Below, in pieces: positions 62,936 to 64,000 of a stretch of 64,000 nt of DNA. The position numbers and the translations under genes were made by a program. Below the pieces are notes generated by a model. It saw only the letters and a list, made by a program, of their open reading frames with translations. It had not been told where the DNA came from and did no database searches. The DNA is from Nitrospira sp. (GTDB lineage Bacteria; Nitrospirota; Nitrospiria; Nitrospirales; Nitrospiraceae): NCBI GenBank assembly GCA_022843785.1, contig JALHMZ010000007.1:114251-178250 (forward strand). The letters run 5' to 3'. Every line of letters begins with the position of its first letter. The first letter of the stretch is position 1.

Positions 62936-63346
62936 GATGGTGTCTGCCGGTATATGCCTAGGAAGGTTGTAGCGAGACTATTTTAGGATCCTGTTGTCGA
63001 TAGACGCAAGGGCAGCTGCTCCAACAGGTTGTGGAAAAGCTCATGCTACCCGCTGAACCTCTCGCCGATTCCGATGACTGAGGCGACATCCTGCTAAGTG
63101 GAAACCCTGTCACCTAATACCAGAGGCCAGCCATCCTTTGTTTTCTTGGAGATGTATTCCTGTGCTTGTGATGAACCGTTGTGGATCTTGGAAGGCAGCG
63201 AGATTTGGAATGACTCTTGCGCGTCGTGAGGGGTCGTGAGATGTTTTTGAAATGAAGATGATCGGCTAGTTGCCCTGTAGTCTTTCCGTCGTTGGTGTGT
63301 TCTGTGCTTTCCTTCTGGGCGGGCTGAATCACTCTCTACGGTTTCC
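62936..63346. other. Intergenic stretch upstream of the amoC-proximal small gene
   Basis: No gene that I can support. A minus-strand frame at 63094-63441 (115 codons) has no recognisable domain, lacks a ribosome binding site and overlaps the small gene at 63347. CATCCTGCTA at ~63089-63098 resembles one end of the dispersed repeat but no second end was found. Confidence 0.5.
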
Positions 63347-63589
63347 GTGTCCAAGAATGTGCAGAGAAGTGAATCGACTGCCATCGAATCGGATCTCGTC
63401 AGGTTTTTCCAGCGGCAAGTCAAGGAGCGCAATCGGCGCATTGAGGAGCTGACCTCGCAGTTGGAGGTTCTGAAGGCGATTGATCAGGAGTTAGTAAGTC
63501 GTCGAAAACCAAGCCATCATCCCGCAACTACGATACCGATCGGGGAAGCGACAGTCTATGTGGACAGGGCCGTAGAGAATCGCTCATAG
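63347..63589 (+). CDS. Small predicted coiled-coil protein next to amoC
   Basis: This is an 80-residue protein from GTG 63347. The first 50 residues are charged and heptad-like (FFQRQVKERNRRIEELTSQL, EVLKAIDQELVSRR). The tail reads GEATVYVDRAV. It is soluble and probably oligomeric. I do not recognise a family. No ribosome binding site is clear for the GTG, and an internal start is possible. It precedes amoC by ~300 bases in the same direction, so it may be a neighbour of the ammonia-oxidation locus, but co-transcription seems unlikely given the hairpin in the gap. Confidence 0.5.
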   Translation: MSKNVQRSESTAIESDLVRFFQRQVKERNRRIEELTSQLEVLKAIDQELVSRRKPSHHPATTIPIGEATVYVDRAVENRS

Positions 63590-63895
63590 AGTTTTGAAAG
63601 ACGGGGGTATTTACGTAGTTCTCACTCTTTGTAGGAACGCATCCGGGGTATTGCCAATCGACCGAATAGCCTCACATTTTCGGTGTTCAGGAGCCGTTTA
63701 GTGGAGCAGAGGCACGATCATACCTTGAAGAGTAGAAGAAGAGGGGATGCTTGCAAAGGAGACTTTCATAGAGTACTATCTCCATAACTAATGGGAAGCA
63801 TACTGGGGCCTTAAAGAGAGGCTCCATTTACTCTTATTGAATGAGAATTGTGAATAATGCTGAAGGTTGTTTGTTTTATATAAGGAGGTGCCATT
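63590..63895 (+). promoter_or_regulatory. amoC upstream regulatory region
   Basis: No gene is seen in these 306 bases. The last ~60 bases are distinctly A/T-rich. A hairpin GGGGCCT/AGGCTCC lies at 63805-63825. AATAAT within TGTGAATAATGC (63851-63859) is the best -10 candidate, with no clear -35. A strong Shine-Dalgarno AAGGAGG lies at 63882-63888, 7 bases before the ATG. Confidence 0.6.
63805..63825 (+). terminator. Hairpin upstream of amoC, terminator or leader structure
   Basis: GGGGCCT (63805-63811) and AGGCTCC (63819-63825) form a 7-bp stem with one G-T pair and a 7-base loop. ATTTACTCTTATT follows, moderately T-rich. It could end upstream transcription or sit in the amoC leader. Confidence 0.4.
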
Positions 63896-64000
63896 ATGGC
63901 AGCATCAGATAGGGGCTATGATATTTCGCAGTGGTACGATTCCAAGCCGGTGAAGATCGGCTGGTTGGCGATGCTGGGGATCGGCGTGTTTTGGGTCTTG
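63896..64000 (+). CDS. amoC: Ammonia monooxygenase subunit C, N-terminal 35 codons only
   Basis: The ATG at 63896 has AAGGAGG 7 bases upstream and opens a frame that runs off the right edge. The visible protein begins MAASDRGYDISQWYDSK and continues into a hydrophobic helix (GWLAMLGIGVFWVL). Bacterial AmoC of beta-proteobacterial ammonia oxidisers begins with the same RGYDxSxWYDSK pattern followed by a helix ending in FWV, whereas methanotroph PmoC starts differently. AmoC is the integral membrane subunit of the copper enzyme that oxidises ammonia to hydroxylamine. It could head an amoCAB operon or be one of the solitary amoC copies known in comammox genomes; the window does not show which. 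The metal-binding residues lie outside. Confidence 0.85.
   Translation, partial: MAASDRGYDISQWYDSKPVKIGWLAMLGIGVFWVL

Noticed and set aside
63086..63100. CATCCTGCTA, an inverted match to the left end of the dispersed repeat
   Set aside because: Only ~10 bases match and no second end or core sequence was found nearby.
63094..63441. 115-codon minus-strand frame upstream of amoC
   Set aside because: No recognisable domain or ribosome binding site, and it overlaps the more plausible small gene at 63347.

Overview
The window looks like part of a Nitrospira chromosome, and probably a complete-ammonia-oxidising (comammox) one. The evidence is: (i) a complex I operon with two consecutive nuoM genes, an arrangement known from Nitrospira; (ii) tRNA-Ser / SRP RNA / dnaX / ybaB / recR and tig / clpP / clpX in standard bacterial order; (iii) very many PAS-type sensor kinases; and (iv) at the right edge (63896-64000) the first 35 codons of a gene whose protein starts like bacterial AmoC, the ammonia monooxygenase subunit C, behind a strong ribosome binding site. 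The last point rests on recognising the N-terminus only, because the rest of the gene lies outside the window.

Layout. 1-2215: the N-terminal part of a DUF4062-STAND ATPase (minus strand) and a PemK/MazF-type toxin-antitoxin pair. 2347-5384: tRNA-Val, two lipoproteins and an outer-membrane beta-barrel, with one copy of a dispersed repeat. 5407-9157 (minus): DksA-like zinc-finger protein, recR, ybaB, dnaX, SRP RNA, tRNA-Ser. 9312-12887: tRNA-Leu(UAG), tig, clpP, clpX. 12983-20743: tandem PilZ-like proteins, a TatA with a long tail, an M24 peptidase, an unknown protein that may end inside a repeat, a class I glutamine amidotransferase and an amino-acid permease. 21048-25109 (minus): HAD phosphatase, queE, pepA, nagZ. 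25187-36699: tRNA-Leu(GAG) and a signalling block with a 2353-residue kinase carrying about 15 PAS domains and one GAF domain, a NarL-type regulator, a hybrid kinase and a single-domain receiver. 37180-41214 (minus): a PriA homologue with degenerate ATPase motifs and an OmpA-family protein. 41854-55587: nuoABCDGIJKLMMN. 55701-59280: three more two-component genes. 59314-63589: small envelope and metabolic genes including pyrE. 63590-64000: the amoC leader and start.

How the parts fit. The nuo operon has no nuoE, nuoF or nuoH. Its NuoG carries two full CxxCxxCxxxC ferredoxin motifs, where ordinary NuoG has one cluster in that region. With the second NuoM, this suggests a machine that spends proton-motive force to reduce a low-potential carrier such as ferredoxin, as expected in an organism living on ammonia or nitrite and fixing CO2. 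NuoH must be supplied from elsewhere. The sensor kinases probably tune metabolism to redox or nutrient state, but their ligands cannot be read.

A roughly 125-bp element with inverted ends, starting TAGCAGGATGCTG, occurs three times (3026, 17091, 20797). It looks like a non-autonomous mobile repeat. No CRISPR array, complete insertion sequence, prophage or rRNA operon was seen.
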